The notes below the pieces were generated by a model. The model saw only the letters and a program-made list of their open reading frames with translations, was not told the DNA's origin and did not search any database. A program made the translations under genes and the position numbers. Shown in pieces: positions 22,381 to 33,170 of a stretch of 64,000 nucleotides of DNA (position 1 is its first letter; each line of letters starts with the position of its first letter). The stretch covers positions 830,382,160 to 830,446,159 of the forward strand of contig NC_081411.1 in assembly GCF_030272615.1 (NCBI RefSeq). Direction: 5' to 3'. Origin of the DNA: Cryptomeria japonica. Its lineage: Eukaryota > Streptophyta > Pinopsida > Cupressales > Cupressaceae.

Positions 22381-23563
22381 GTGTCTATGTATTGTTCTTT
22401 TCAATTTAGTCAAGTTCTTCTCCCTATCCTTGATCCAATGATCATCTCCAAAATCTTCCTTTGATGTTCTAGGCTCAATAGTGGAGATCATACAAGAATT
22501 CTCTCTTATTCTTCTTCTAGTTAACACACCAACATCTTTATCTCCAATAATCTGATCAAGATTATGATTGAGTCTAATATACCTTGGAATAACATGATCA
22601 TGGTCTTCAGGTTCTTCTTCTTCTTCTTCACTTTCTTCATCATCTATTGAATCTACTTGTTCTTGTTGAACTGGTGCTACAATATTCATTTGACCAGCTT
22701 CTGGCTTCATCAGTTTTGGTTCCAAAACTAGAATGTAAGGTTCATCTTCCTCCTTCTCCTTACTGATTTCTCTTGAATCTTTAGGAAACTCATTCACTCT
22801 AACATTAGCACTTTCAATGTTCTTGTTTGTTTGGTTGTTGTAACATTTGTAGGCTTTTCTCTTGGTGGAGTAACCAAAAAATATGCTTTCATCACTCTTA
22901 GCATCAAACTTACCAACATAATCACCTTTTTTGATAAAACATTTGCTGCCAAGAATCTTAAAATACCTTACATTAGGTGATCTACCATACCAGTATTCAT
23001 AAGGGCTTTTATCCTTACCTCTTTTAACCAATATCTGGTTAATTGTGTAAAAAACTATGCTGAAAGCTTCTCTCCAGAATGTCTTAGCTACACTTCCTTG
23101 AATTAGCATAGTCCTTGTAGCTTCAACTACTAACCGATTGTTTCTCTTTGCAATACCATTTTGCTATGGTGTCCTAGGTGCAGAAAGTTGCCTCTTAATT
23201 CCATTATCTTTATAGTATCTAGTGAATTCCTTTGAAGTAAACTCACCACCTTAATCAGTTCTTAAGAACTTAAGCTTTCTTCCACTTTCTTTTTCAACTA
23301 AGGCTTTAAATGCTTTAAACTTTCTAAAGGATTTTGTTTTGTCCTTCAAGAATGTGACCCACATCATTCTTGAGCAATCATCAGTAAAGATCATAAAATA
23401 ATGATCACCTTGAGTACTTCTAGTCCTTATTTATCCATAGAAGTTGGTATGAACCAAAGCTAGCAAATGTTCAACTGAGAAAGATTTTCCTCTGAAAGTT
23501 GAGCATGTCATCTTTCCAATTTTTCCAGCTATGGCAAACCTCTTACCAATTTGGACTTACTGA
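22381..23563 (-). pseudogene. Copia element C: integrase core and C-terminal domain
   Basis: Integrase inserts the cDNA into the host genome. Near 23225-23270 the translation gives LRTD-stop-GGEFTSKEF, the second catalytic Asp region with the following Asn/Gln codon turned into TAA. Near 23140-23175 it gives NGIAKRNNRLVVEATRTML, where copia integrases have the catalytic Glu in an A-E-R-x-N motif; here that position is Lys. The long frame below (23109 down to 22378) carries TFWREAFSIVFYTINQILV, SPYEYWYGRSPNVRYFKILG and SDESIFFGYSTKRKAYKCYN, typical of the C-terminal part. It then passes through an acidic linker (EEESEEEEEEPEDHDHV region) toward RT. Loss of the Glu and stops make it inactive. 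Confidence 0.9.
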
Positions 23564-23788
23564 CTATTTTATATGACAAAATATTCGATGCCAAAGCCAA
23601 ATATCATCTACTTTTACAATTAAGCAACTATTGACCTTAGAATTTAGGTGAAACAAGTTACCTTTTGTCTGTTTACCAGTTGTGATCAGTTCACCTTTAC
23701 TACCATAGATTTTACACATCCCATTCTTGAATTCCAATGGATAACCTCTGTCATTGAGTTGAACAACACTCAAAAGATTGTGTTTCAA
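23564..23788 (-). pseudogene. Copia element C: GAG-pre-integrase zinc domain
   Basis: KHNLLSVVQLNDRGYPLEF at the start and DDIWLWHRIFCHIK at the end match the GAG-pre-integrase/HHCC region between protease and integrase core (LLSV-Q and LWH-R-GH blocks). The block ends with C-H-I, where copia elements usually have G-H. Confidence 0.88.
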
Positions 23789-24138
23789 TCCTTCAACCTA
23801 GTAGACATCATTTGCACTACTCTTACGATTAAGAGAAATGGTTCCCTTTCCTTTTACCATGCAGGGTGAGTCATTCCCAAATCTCACAACACCTCCATCA
23901 AATTCCTTCAAAGTAATAAACTTACTTCGATCACTGGTCATGTGGTGTGAACAACCACTATCTATAATCTAGTCATCAGAACTATCTATATGAGCGACTA
24001 AAGCCTTCTGATCTTACATCTCTTCCTTAATGGCAACAAAGACAATGTCCTCATTTGCATCTTCCTTAGATTCTTCATCTTTGATTCCTCCATCTACTGC
24101 AATGAGATAGTTTCTTTCACCTTTGCCTTTATACTTCC
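23789..24138 (-). pseudogene. Copia element C: aspartic protease
   Basis: Near 23935-23975 the minus-strand translation gives IIDSGCSHHMTSDRSKF, the D-S-G-C-S active-site motif of copia proteases, then GGVVRFGNDSPCMVKGKGTI. A TAG lies two codons before the motif and another follows near 23800, so the copy is inactive. The protease would cleave the gag-pol precursor. Confidence 0.88.
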
Positions 24139-25001
24139 TCAACTTCTCACATTTCTCCTCAATGTCTCCATGGGACAGTTAGTAGCAATATGTCCAATCC
24201 GGTTACATGTAAAACACTTCAATGATAATTTGCCTCTGTACATATCGGTACCTCTAGGTAACCGCTTGGCCAACAATGTTTCAAGCTCAATCAGACTATC
24301 TTCATCATATACCTCTTTGCTGGATCTAGACTCATGACTATAGCTCATTTGTCTACTTTTCCCTATTGGTGGGTTTAAAATTGAGGCTCTAAATGCAAAT
24401 TTAGATTTATGAAGACTTCCATCATAACCATTTAATTCAAAAGAATCTAGTTTACCAATGATAGATTCAAGAGTTACCTTTGATTTATCAATAGACTTGA
24501 GTTCCTTAATGGCTGCAACATGAATAGTGTAAACTAAAAGAACGGTTCTCAATACCTTGCTAACCATGGTGGTATCCTCCATTGTACCTCCAATACTCTT
24601 GATTTCACTGACTGTATCTTTGATCCTCTGACCATACTACTGAGTTCAGTCATCTACATATCATCAAATTTACCTCTCAAGATCTCTTCCTTGGCAATCC
24701 TAACATGTTCATCACCACTATAGATCTCTTCCAATTTCTTCCATACTTCGTATGCAGTCTCCAATCCATGAACATCAACATACTCTAAATTGGACAAGGA
24801 ATTGATGATGGCCTCAAATGCTTGATTATTCTCTTGTTGCTCCTTCCTTTGATCATCTGACAAAATCTCACTAGGCAAATTATATTTATTAACAACATGT
24901 TCCCAGTACTGGCTTTCTAGACTCTTGATATAGATTTTCATCCCATCACTCTGGATTTTGTAGTTTTCTCTATTGTACTTCAGACCTTCTTTCTTCATCA
25001 T
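24139..25001 (-). pseudogene. Copia element C: gag with zinc knuckle
   Basis: Starts at MMKKEGLKYNRENYKIQSDG and carries the UBN2-like gag body (WEHVVNKYNLPSEILSDDQR and VHGLETAYEVWKKLEEIYSG). A stop and frame break fall near 24583-24654. The C-terminal part ends with the knuckle CFTCNRIGHIATNC. Two stretches of 115 and 147 codons are open. The start codon lies about 60 bp from the primer site. Confidence 0.92.
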
Positions 25002-25058
25002 GTTCTCCTAGATATTTTCCTCAAGCTATTAGGATTAAATAAAAGAGGACTTGGACAA

Positions 25059-25069
25059 CTCTGATACCA
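25059..25069 (-). other. Primer-binding site of copia element C
   Basis: Reverse strand TGGTATCAGAG, initiator tRNA-Met type, two bases from the LTR end at 25072. Confidence 0.9.
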
Positions 25070-25071
25070 AT

Positions 25072-26462
25072 TGATAATATGATGAATCAATAGTGATCCA
25101 GTCAACTATTGAGAGGGGGGTGAATCAGTAGATAGAAAATATACTAAACTTCACTAAACTCAGAAACAATTTGCAAAACTTAACTTAACTTAACTGGTTT
25201 AGACTCTATATCTAAAAAATCCAACTGCACTATCAAGCTTACCGGTTGACTAAAATATCAATATAACAGTGTAACAGATATGAAACTTAGATACCATTTA
25301 ACCGAAACATCAAACCACTTTACTAACATTAGTAATAGCTCATTTCAAATCACTTCTAGTCATCTAAACATGTCTTAGTGGTTTTACCAATTAAACATAT
25401 TAACCATATCAAAAAACACACAAAATCATTCACTACTTGACATAATGATTTTTCATGTGGAAACCAAAATGAGAAAAACCACGGTGGGGATGAATACCTA
25501 CAAGTATTCTGAACTCTTCTGAAGTTCACCTTGTTAGAAGCTTTACAAAAATGTCCTGTTAGGAACAGATCTGGTTAAGGACCACCCGATTAAGGGATTG
25601 ACTACAATACCTTGTTAAAGGCAATACCCTGTAAAAGGTAACCTTAGTGGAGGATTTGAAATCCAAGCTAATGGATCACTTGGTTAGAGGATTTGAACAA
25701 AAATCCTGTTATAGATTACTCAATTAGGGGATTTTAATATTGTAATGGTTAGAGAACAACATGGTCTTCTTGATCTAGTAATAGCACTGCTTTGCTTAAT
25801 CAAATCCTTTTATGCTCATATCTGCCTTCACAACATTCTGCAAATACTCCTTCTTGTTCGGCAACAACAAATCACACTAAGCCAAATTTGCCAACATGAT
25901 TTACAAATAACTCATCAACCTCAAAATGAAATACAATAGGTCACTAACACAAAATAAAACCTAAGATCTCATAGATATTACAAAAATATTGGTTCAAACA
26001 TGACCATTGGATCACATAACAATCAACTGCACATTGTTTAAGATAACTTCGACCACTCCTAGATCACCATCCATTGGATCATGTAACTCATCACACGTTA
26101 TTCACTTCATGTTATGCATTTGTTCATTCCCAAGATAAAACAATTATCTCTACATGCCAAAACCATTTTGAAACTCATCATGTGCATCATGCATATGTGG
26201 CATAATTATCTCTGCTCATCATTCAATCATAGAACATTACTACTAATTCTCCAAGCTCCATTGGTTAGGGTTCTTCTTATCAATAGGTTAGGGTTACCGG
26301 TTGATCCCTTCACTTCAATAATAATACCGGTTTCCAACACTGCTTCTCTACTAGTTAGTTTACTACATCACTACCAGTTACAATACATCTTCATTACCAG
26401 TTGCTATTGACATCAATGACAACACTATACTTCATCAATGCAATCTGCATGCAATGCCAACA
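25072..26462 (-). repeat. 5' LTR of copia element C
   Basis: Reverse strand from TGTTGGCATTGCATGC at 26462 to CATATTATCA at 25072, 1391 bp. It shares the C-rich TTCACCCCCC block and the GTGGTTTTTC region with the LTRs of A, P and E. Right of 26462 is gypsy element B. Confidence 0.87.
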
Positions 26463-27560
26463 ATCATATGCTTTGATGTTTATTCTTTTTGGAGGATTAA
26501 TATTAAGCTCAAAATATCCCAATGCCTAAACCAACTTCAATGTATAGATGTTAAGACCAGCTCGTCCATCTATGAGTACTCTTCTAATTCTTCTCTTATG
26601 TATGCAATCTTCTAGATGTAGTGGGTCATTATGGAGAAGTATATCACTAGGAACATCTTGTTTTGTGAATGCAATATGAATACCACTAGCCAAATTCCCC
26701 ACCATGGATTGGAAAGAATTTTCATCTATATCTCCATCAACTACTAAATCTTGAAGTACTTTGTCTAGGATAGCTTTATGATTTGGTGATATACACAATA
26801 GTTCAAAGTGTGATATTTGGGCTAGGGTTTTCTTGAGTTGCTCAACAACATTATAGGTCTCTATTGCTGGTGGTGGGTTAGATAGTACTCCTTGTAAAGC
26901 TACTTTTGATCTGTGAGTAACTACTACACAATCTCTATCTATGGGATTTATTTTGATTGTAGCCATTGTATTATCTCTTGTGAGGGAACTGTCTACCACA
27001 TATGTAGTGTTATCAAGTTTCATTTTATATCCCTTCCTATAGTTATTATTTTCAAGTCTGTTATCCATGATATTTGTTATAAGTTCATCTTCAAACCATC
27101 CCAAATAAAATAGTTCTTCATGCCCCCAGTCCATAAGAAAAATATTCTTGTCTTCATCATATTTTGGTGCTTCTGACATCATGAAAATTTTGTTATCACA
27201 TTCATAAGTCTCTTGGAATTTCTCACCATTATCAAGTGCTTCTTGTGAATCATCATTTATTACATCTCCTAAGCTAATGAGATGAATAGTATAGTCATAT
27301 GAGACTTTTGTGTAGTTAGTTGTGTTGTCTTGTGTTCTTGATGTAGATGCCTTCCCTTTATCATGTTTGACAAATGGACCCTTAAAGATGGTGTGATTTG
27401 TATTTGTTGAAGTTTTGTTGGTGTCAATTATGATGTCACCTTGATTGATCATGTCCTAGATTAAATTTTTTAATTTATAGCAACTTGTAGTTTTGTGACC
27501 TTTTGTATGATGACATTCATAAAAATTGTTATCATTCCACCATGTAGGTTTGAACGGACC
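26463..27560 (-). pseudogene. Element B: gag-protease linker and aspartic protease
   Basis: The region begins with the CCHC-like finger FYECHHTKGHKTTSC (near 27490-27540) and MINQGDIIIDTN. A 308-codon open frame ends with the protease active site RRVLIDGRAGLNIYTLKLV, where gypsy elements have D-G-G or D-S-G followed by A/S-x-N; the second Gly is Arg here. After a TAG near 26523 the frame continues ALGYFELNINPPKRINIKAYD up to the copia C insertion. The middle part (VALQGVLSNPPPAIETYNVV) is also typical of the stretch before the protease in this gypsy group. The copy is interrupted and inactive. Confidence 0.85.
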
Positions 27561-28403
27561 TGGTTCATATACTCTAACTTATAGCAAAGTGATCATATTT
27601 GTCTGTATAAACATTTTTAACATTGATTCAATAGGTTCCCCTAGAGGTGTGTAATTCCTTTTTGGAGCATTTTCCCTTGGAAATTTTGTGTTTATAGTTT
27701 GCACAATGTTTGTGTTGGTTGATACAGTGTTATTCTCTATATGTGGACTAAATGATTGACTTGGGCCTTGTAAAGACAAAATCGGATGAGCTTTGTTCAC
27801 TATACGAGTGTCTACAACACCATCATTTGTCATATTTTTATTTCTTGACCAAAACTTGGATTTATCATTGTTGTTGTTATTGCCATATTTTATGAGACCT
27901 TGTTCCACTAGTCCTTTCTCACACTTTAAGGCCTTTTCAATGATTTGTTTAAATTTGGGCAGACATTGCATTTGTATTGGGTACTTAATTTTAGGGATTA
28001 ATTTTTCTGTAAACACGTCAACTTACTCAGTTTCAGGAATAATAGTCTTGCACTTTCTGTAGAGAGCTCTCCATCTTTGTATGAAGGACATGAATGTTTC
28101 ATTCTCATATTGTTTTGAGGCACATAAGTGTATCAAAGTAACTAGGGTTTCAATATTATGTGAGAAGTTAGCAATGAAATGTTTAGCTAATTCACCCCAT
28201 GATGTGATAGTTGATGGTAGATGTGAAAACCACTCTAAGGAAAAGCCTCCCAAAATTTTGGGAAACAATCTCATTAGATAAGTGTCTTCAGTAGCAACCT
28301 CTATACATGTAATGAAAAACTCTTTGATGTGATCTCTAGGATCACCTTTCCCTCGGTATTTGTCAAATTTTGGTGGTTTAAAATGTGGTGGGAAAGGCGA
28401 CAT
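27561..28403 (-). pseudogene. Element B: gag core domain
   Basis: Two open stretches. 28403-28023 holds the retrotransposon gag domain: PKFDKYRGKGDPRDHIKEFF, YLMRLFPKILGGFSLEWFSH, LIHLCASKQYENETFMSFIQ. 28016-27579 follows after a stop with EKLIPKIKYPIQMQCLPKFK and EKALKCEKGLVEQGLIKYGN, a basic linker and the REN-PLGEPIESM segment. It is collinear with gag of element T (9700-10440), placing B and T in one family group despite different LTRs. Confidence 0.88.
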
Positions 28404-29302
28404 ATATAACGTGTGATCAAAAGGATAGGGATGTAAGTCCTACATTGTATAGCTCTTTTTATCATTACCAGTTTGCATATTTGTCATCTATTGTTGCAGA
28501 TTCTATACCTCTTGGTCCAAAATATCTATTTGAGTCAGTGGTACACTTTGTGCATGTATATTTCCCACAAATGGATTCATGGTAGTATAATTAGGAGGTT
28601 CTTGAAAGGTACCATAATTATAATTTTGTGTGCTATGGGTTATTCTAGTTATTGTGAAATAAATGAAATGTGAACCCATGTTTGACTAGGTTGTACTCAT
28701 TGTATTAGCAGAACTTGGGTTTGTATTATGATGACTATATGTAGATCCTATGGAATAGGAAACCAGAGGTTGAATTGCACTTGTTGTATGAGAAACTTAT
28801 GTTTGATTAGGTGTTGAGAAACTTGACATTATTGGTATGGTGTGAGAGGCTATGATAGCCTATGTTGGTGAGCTAACATTTATTATTGAGGATAACACAC
28901 TTGATTGAGAACTTGTGTTTGACACGACACTTGTTTGTATAGATGATGTTGATGAATTTTGAGGGAAATTTGAGGTCATTGCTTGTGTTTGTGTCACGTG
29001 TGGTATTTGAATGCTATTTGGACCTAAAGTAGTAGTGGTATTATTATTGTGATATCAAAATATTTAGGCAAATCGGCACCATTTTGTAATAACAACAAGA
29101 GATATTTGTCCCTATCATTATGTATAAGAGCATCTAGAATCATAAGGACATGTGGGTCTTGTTGAGATGACTCAATCTCTTCACATGTTAAATTTTGTTG
29201 TAGCTTGTGTATTGTGGGTATTGCATGAGGATTTGACCATTGACTACTTGATATGTCCATGTTCCAAGTTGGATTAACTGACGGGTTGATGTTTGGGTCC
29301 AT
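28404..29302 (-). pseudogene. Element B: gag N-terminal region
   Basis: Starts MDPNINPSVNPTWNMDISS and contains MILDALIHNDRDKYLLLLLQ followed by NGADLPKYFD, the counterpart of the RRDRQYFLQ segment of element T. Beyond 29024 the frame is broken by several stops through a Thr/Ser/Asn-rich segment leading into the core domain. Related to gag; precise role unknown. Confidence 0.75.
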
Positions 29303-29644
29303 TTTACTTTTTGTCTTATGTGACCATGTGATGGGAATTTAAGACTTCTATATGATGATTGATGTAGAGGGGATGCTCACTCCTACTGGGTTTTCTTATT
29401 CTTGATGACTCCTTAGGGTGTCTCTTGAACCATCCAATGGTTTCACTCTTTCCAACCTCTTAAAGGTTGTGGGACCCACCCTGACTGACCTTCCCAAGGT
29501 CCTTAGACTAAGGTGTCCTCCTTTTGTTTAGTGAGTGTCCAACACTCCTTGTTAGAGACCTTCCTACTCAACACTTTTATGGCGACGAAATTGAACATTT
29601 ATTGTTGTGTTAACCTTTTCCTTTGTAAAAGTGTGACACAGGCT
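29303..29644 (-). other. Element B sequence between gag and element H
   Basis: No coding frame is recognised. GC content is slightly higher and the stretch holds several ACACTCC and CTTGTTAGAG-like words. It is probably untranslated or linker sequence upstream of gag. Confidence 0.4.
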
Positions 29645-29649
29645 TATAC

Positions 29650-30019
29650 TGTTAGAGTATTCGGGTATTTACTTGATTAATTAAACATTATTTGTTTAAT
29701 TATTTAAGTTCTCTTTATCTCTTTTACACTTAAGCTAAAATTTAGGTGCATATAATTAATTGTTTTAATTAATTATTATGTGCAAACCTAGGTTTTCCCT
29801 TTTTAGGGTTTCTTGACCTATTAAAGGTTGAGTTCTTTCTTTTTATTGTAAGAATCACATTACATATTTTTGTGAATATTGAGCTCTCTCTTTTTTAGCA
29901 TATTCTCTGTGTTTTGTATGTTCTTCAGATTTTGCTTCATTGCTTCTCCTTGTAACAGGTTATTCAGCTTGCAGAAGATCTTCAGGCTCCTATGGGGTTG
30001 TATTTTCTCAACTCCTATA
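29650..30019 (+). repeat. 5' LTR of element H
   Basis: TGTTAGAGTATTCGGG to CTCAACTCCTATA. The 3' terminus is TA rather than CA in both copies. Includes palindromic AATTAATTGTTTTAATTAATT near 29755-29775. Confidence 0.88.
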
Positions 30020-30031
30020 TGGTATCAGAGC
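30020..30031 (+). other. Primer-binding site of element H
   Basis: TGGTATCAGAGC, perfect initiator tRNA-Met type, immediately after the LTR; complementarity may continue as ATCAG. Confidence 0.92.
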
Positions 30032-30420
30032 ATCAGATCTGTAGCTACCTATTCTTGTTTTGAGATTTTTGGCTTTGGAAGCAGATATGGGGTTTCAGGA
30101 AGTTTTTATGTACCTAGGGTTTGAGCTTTTCTTGTGAGCACTTTGGGCCTAAACGGACCTCACCATCATGCTCAGAAGGCCCGAAAACCCCTATGGTCAT
30201 ATAAAATTCAACCTATTTTGGTTCCTGAGCCTTTGGGAGCAATTTTTTTCTCAGATCCAGGTCGTACGGCCTTGGCATGCAGATCGAGAAAAAAAACTTT
30301 AAAAAATAAAAAATTTGTCTTTTTATAGCATGCAGGCCAAAATTTGCTTTTAAAAAAATTCTTTCAAAAAAGCGAAAAAAAAAGGGAGGTAAATTTATTT
30401 TTTTTGGGGCACATTTTTTG

Positions 30421-30900
30421 TGGGTACCGCAGGGTATCGGACTGTCAGGCCTGTCAGTCTGGCCCCTGCGGCCCCCGCTGGCGGCCCCTCCGTCCTTCTC
30501 TAGCCGCCGCCGACCCGGTCTCCGGCCCCCACCGGCCATGCAGATCCTAGTTCCCCGCGCGCCACCCAGCCTGGCCCCGTCGCTCCACCTAGCTCCGCTG
30601 CCGCCACCCAGCCTGGCCCCACTGCACCGCCAAGTGCCTTCCTGCCGCCCATCCGCAGCTTCCCTACCGACCACCGCCTCCCTATGCTACCGGCTGCCTG
30701 GCCCGCTGCTGCCTGCAGCCCCCGACCTCCTCCCTGGCCCCAACCGCCACTTCCGGCCACCCTCCGCTCCGCTCCCTGGGCACTTTTTTTTTTCTGGCCA
30801 GTCGCCACTCCGCCACCTGGCTGCCACCCTGCCACCCAGCCGCCACTGGTGTGCCACTGAAGCACCGCTCCTTGGCCACCGGACCACCCATTGGCCACCA
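30421..30900 (+). other. GC-rich, C-biased island inside element H
   Basis: Composition changes abruptly from AT-rich to strongly C-rich (CCGCCACC, CCCTGGCC, GCCGCC words). The plus strand is open for 186 codons (30418-30978), giving a Pro/Ala/Leu/Ser-rich low-complexity peptide. The minus strand is also open for more than 150 codons. No domain is recognisable, and openness on both strands is what high GC content produces, so I do not call a gene. It may be a captured host fragment or a structured leader. Confidence 0.7.
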
Positions 30901-32060
30901 GACCCCCTTTTTTGGCTTTTTCAGGGGGTGTTTGGTTTTTTGGCCCTATCGTGGGCATACGGAGTCTTTTTTTCATGAACGAATAGGCATCGAAAAGATG
31001 GTTTCGAGGCCAACCTCATGGTGTTGGCAATTTTTTCCAATTTTATTGTTTGACTATGTTGTTTTATAGTCAAAGTGAGGTCTCTTTTTTGCACTCCGGG
31101 AGACATAGAATGAGCATCCGAACTCTGTTTTTCAAAAACTTTATATTTTTGGAAAGCTTGTGCTGTGTACTTTCCATAAAAATGGGTTTTATTTCTATCT
31201 TCTTCTCCATGCATATGTTATTTAGTTTTTTTCTTTTCAGCACTCTGGTGGATATCGTGGTTGTTTAAGGTCCTGGGATCTCTTTTCTGAGTAGGGTGTC
31301 TCTGTTTTGATTCTCATTTCTATTTCCAGTCTTCTTATCATTGTAGCTTGTAATTATGCAAATGCACTGAGATAAAGTGCCATCATGCATTGTTTACTTG
31401 GAATCTTGCATATCTTGTGTCTTGTTGTACATGCACTGTTGATCAAGTGCCTTGAGGGGGTTGATTTTTGCCTTTGTTTGCCATCTTCCTTTGTCAAGTG
31501 AGTGTTTCTTCCATGACATTCACCTCATGATGATGTGTCTCAGCACCTTTGATGTTCTTGGTTCTTCATCATGCAATTGTTTTTGGCTGTCCTTTTTAGT
31601 GTTCCTGTCCCTCTCCCACTTTCACATTATGGGAAGGTTTATCCATGTTGGTTCTAATGCTTCCATGGTTCGATTGATCAGCTCTTCAGGCTTTGGTTTC
31701 TCATGCCATCTGTATCTTTGATTTCAGTTGTTTTGCCTTGTTTGCCTCCTGATTCGAGTAGTGTCATTTGAGGGCAATCATGCAGATTACAGTCTTCTCT
31801 ACCTGGTCATGTTCTAGTTCAGTGGATGTTCTTCAGATCAGTAGTTATTCTTTGACAGATTTTGTAGGGTCTTCATGCTTCAGTGATATTCTTTTCCATC
31901 TCTTTTTGGAGTAGAGTTTTGTTCCCATGTGGTTTTCTCTATTTCTCCAGTTCATAGAGATTTCATTGTATTTGGGTACCTGATCAAGCCTTGTTGTCAG
32001 GACCCATCTTTCATGCTTTCAGTAGCTGTTCTAGGTTTTAGTTTCTCCCTAAGTCTAGCT
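30901..32060 (+). other. Remaining interior of element H
   Basis: T-rich sequence, no recognisable coding region. Contains CATGCACTG/CAAGTGCC words repeated near 31350-31460. Confidence 0.5.
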
Positions 32061-32070
32061 TAAGGGGGGG
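32061..32070 (+). other. Polypurine tract of element H
   Basis: TAAGGGGGGG directly before the TGTTAAGAGT start of the 3' LTR. Confidence 0.9.
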
Positions 32071-32442
32071 TGTTAAGAGTATTCGGGTATTTACTTGAAT
32101 AATTAAACATTATTTGTTTAATTATTTAAGTTCCCTTTATCTCTTTTACACTTAAGCTAAACTTTAGGTGCATATAATTAATTGTTTTAATTAATTATTA
32201 TGTGCAAACCTAGGTTTTCCCTTTTTAGGGTTTTCTTGACCTATTAAAGGTTGAGTTCTTTCTTTTCATTGTAAGAATCACATTACATATTTTTGTGAAT
32301 ATGGAGCTCTCTCTTTTTGAGCATATTCTCTGTGTTTTGTATGTTCTTCAGATTTTGCTTCATTGCTTCTCCTTGTAACAAGTTATTCGGCTTGTAGAAG
32401 ATCTTCAGGCTCTTGTGGGGTTGTATTTTCTCAACTCCTATA
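32071..32442 (+). repeat. 3' LTR of element H
   Basis: 372 bp, TGTTAAGAGTATTCGG to CTCAACTCCTATA, followed by TSD TATAC at 32443-32447. Confidence 0.9.
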
Positions 32443-32511
32443 TATACTTTTACCCATCTCCATTTGATCTTGTGGATATGGTGTAGTGTTGTACAATGGA
32501 TTAATAATCGC

Positions 32512-33170
32512 TTAAAATGTTACCTTTGGTGGAATACTCACACTCAAAGATTTAGAACCATGTTTTTCTATTAGTGTAGTTGGGACCTCTTGTTGTGAAT
32601 TCATTTCATCTGAATGAGGTGCAAAACTCAAAAGATTGTCAACCTCATGTTGCGTTTGAACCTTAACTTGATCGTTAGAAGTTATAGCAGAATCCATCAT
32701 ATTTTGATACTTTTTGGGAAACATCTTGAATATCTTATTGAAAAAATTATCTCTTTTTTTCTCCACTTTAGGATTTTTAAGGAACATTTGAATATCATCA
32801 GAATCATTAGAATCTGACGAAGAGTTTGACACGTTACTTGGTTCAATTTTTTGTTGAAGATCTTGGTTTAATCCAAATCCTTGTAAGAGGGTTTGTTCCT
32901 CATGTGTCATTTGAGGTTGTATGTCATGTTGTGGGTTTAATTGATTAAAGTCAAATGATGTACTTCTTGATGGTGTTCATGGAACACTTCTACATCTTGG
33001 TTGCATTGGCACAAATACGGGTTTGTAATATGGTGGTGGTCCCAATTCAACTGTCCCATATTGTGGCGTAGTGTCACTTGTTAAACTGACATTTGGATTA
33101 AGTGCTTGAGTTTGGTATTGTCATTGTGCTTGCGTGTTTTGAGAGTTACCCATCAAAAAAGACATGGCTT
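32512..33170 (-). pseudogene. Element B: unrecognised ORF upstream of gag
   Basis: A 132-codon open frame (32910-32512) starts MTHEEQTLLQGFGLNQDLQQ, passes through a Ser/Asp/Asn-rich acidic patch and KKRDNFFNKIFKMFPKKYQN, and ends SVSIPPKVTF. Upstream, 33170-32911, the same strand gives a Gln/Pro/Tyr-rich peptide (QYGTVELGPPPYYKPVFVP) broken by stops. No domain is recognised. Position before gag and similar composition to the Pro/Tyr-rich segment of element T suggest an N-terminal gag extension or a small extra ORF. Confidence 0.5.

Larger units (their letters stand above)
4485..26462 (-). mobile_element. Copia element C, split by nested insertions
   Basis: A minus-strand Ty1/copia element with 5' LTR 25072-26462, PBS 25059-25069, gag 24139-25001, protease 23789-24138, integrase 22378-23788 and reverse transcriptase in two pieces (21899-22380 and 4485-4989). 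Element T split the RT and left the TSD AATAC at 4990-4994 and 21894-21898. The 3' end is missing because element P was inserted at 4484/4485; the remainder should lie left of the window. Its right boundary at 26462 lies inside the protease of gypsy element B. All coding parts carry stops. Confidence 0.88.
29650..32442 (+). mobile_element. Small non-autonomous LTR element H
   Basis: LTRs 29650-30019 (370 bp) and 32071-32442 (372 bp), perfect TSD TATAC (29645-29649 and 32443-32447), PBS TGGTATCAGAGC directly after the left LTR, PPT directly before the right LTR. The interior is only 2.05 kb and has no gag or pol. The LTRs differ at about 14 positions by eye, fewer than in N or T, so it is probably a younger insertion. 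It sits in element B. Confidence 0.92.

Noticed and set aside
30213-30978. Overlapping frames of 153-186 codons on both strands
   Set aside because: Openness on both strands follows from the GC-rich island; the peptides are low-complexity with no domain. Reported as an island instead.
32100-32240. A second H-like insertion near 32071-32240
   Set aside because: It is the 3' LTR of H, identical in layout to 29650-29820.
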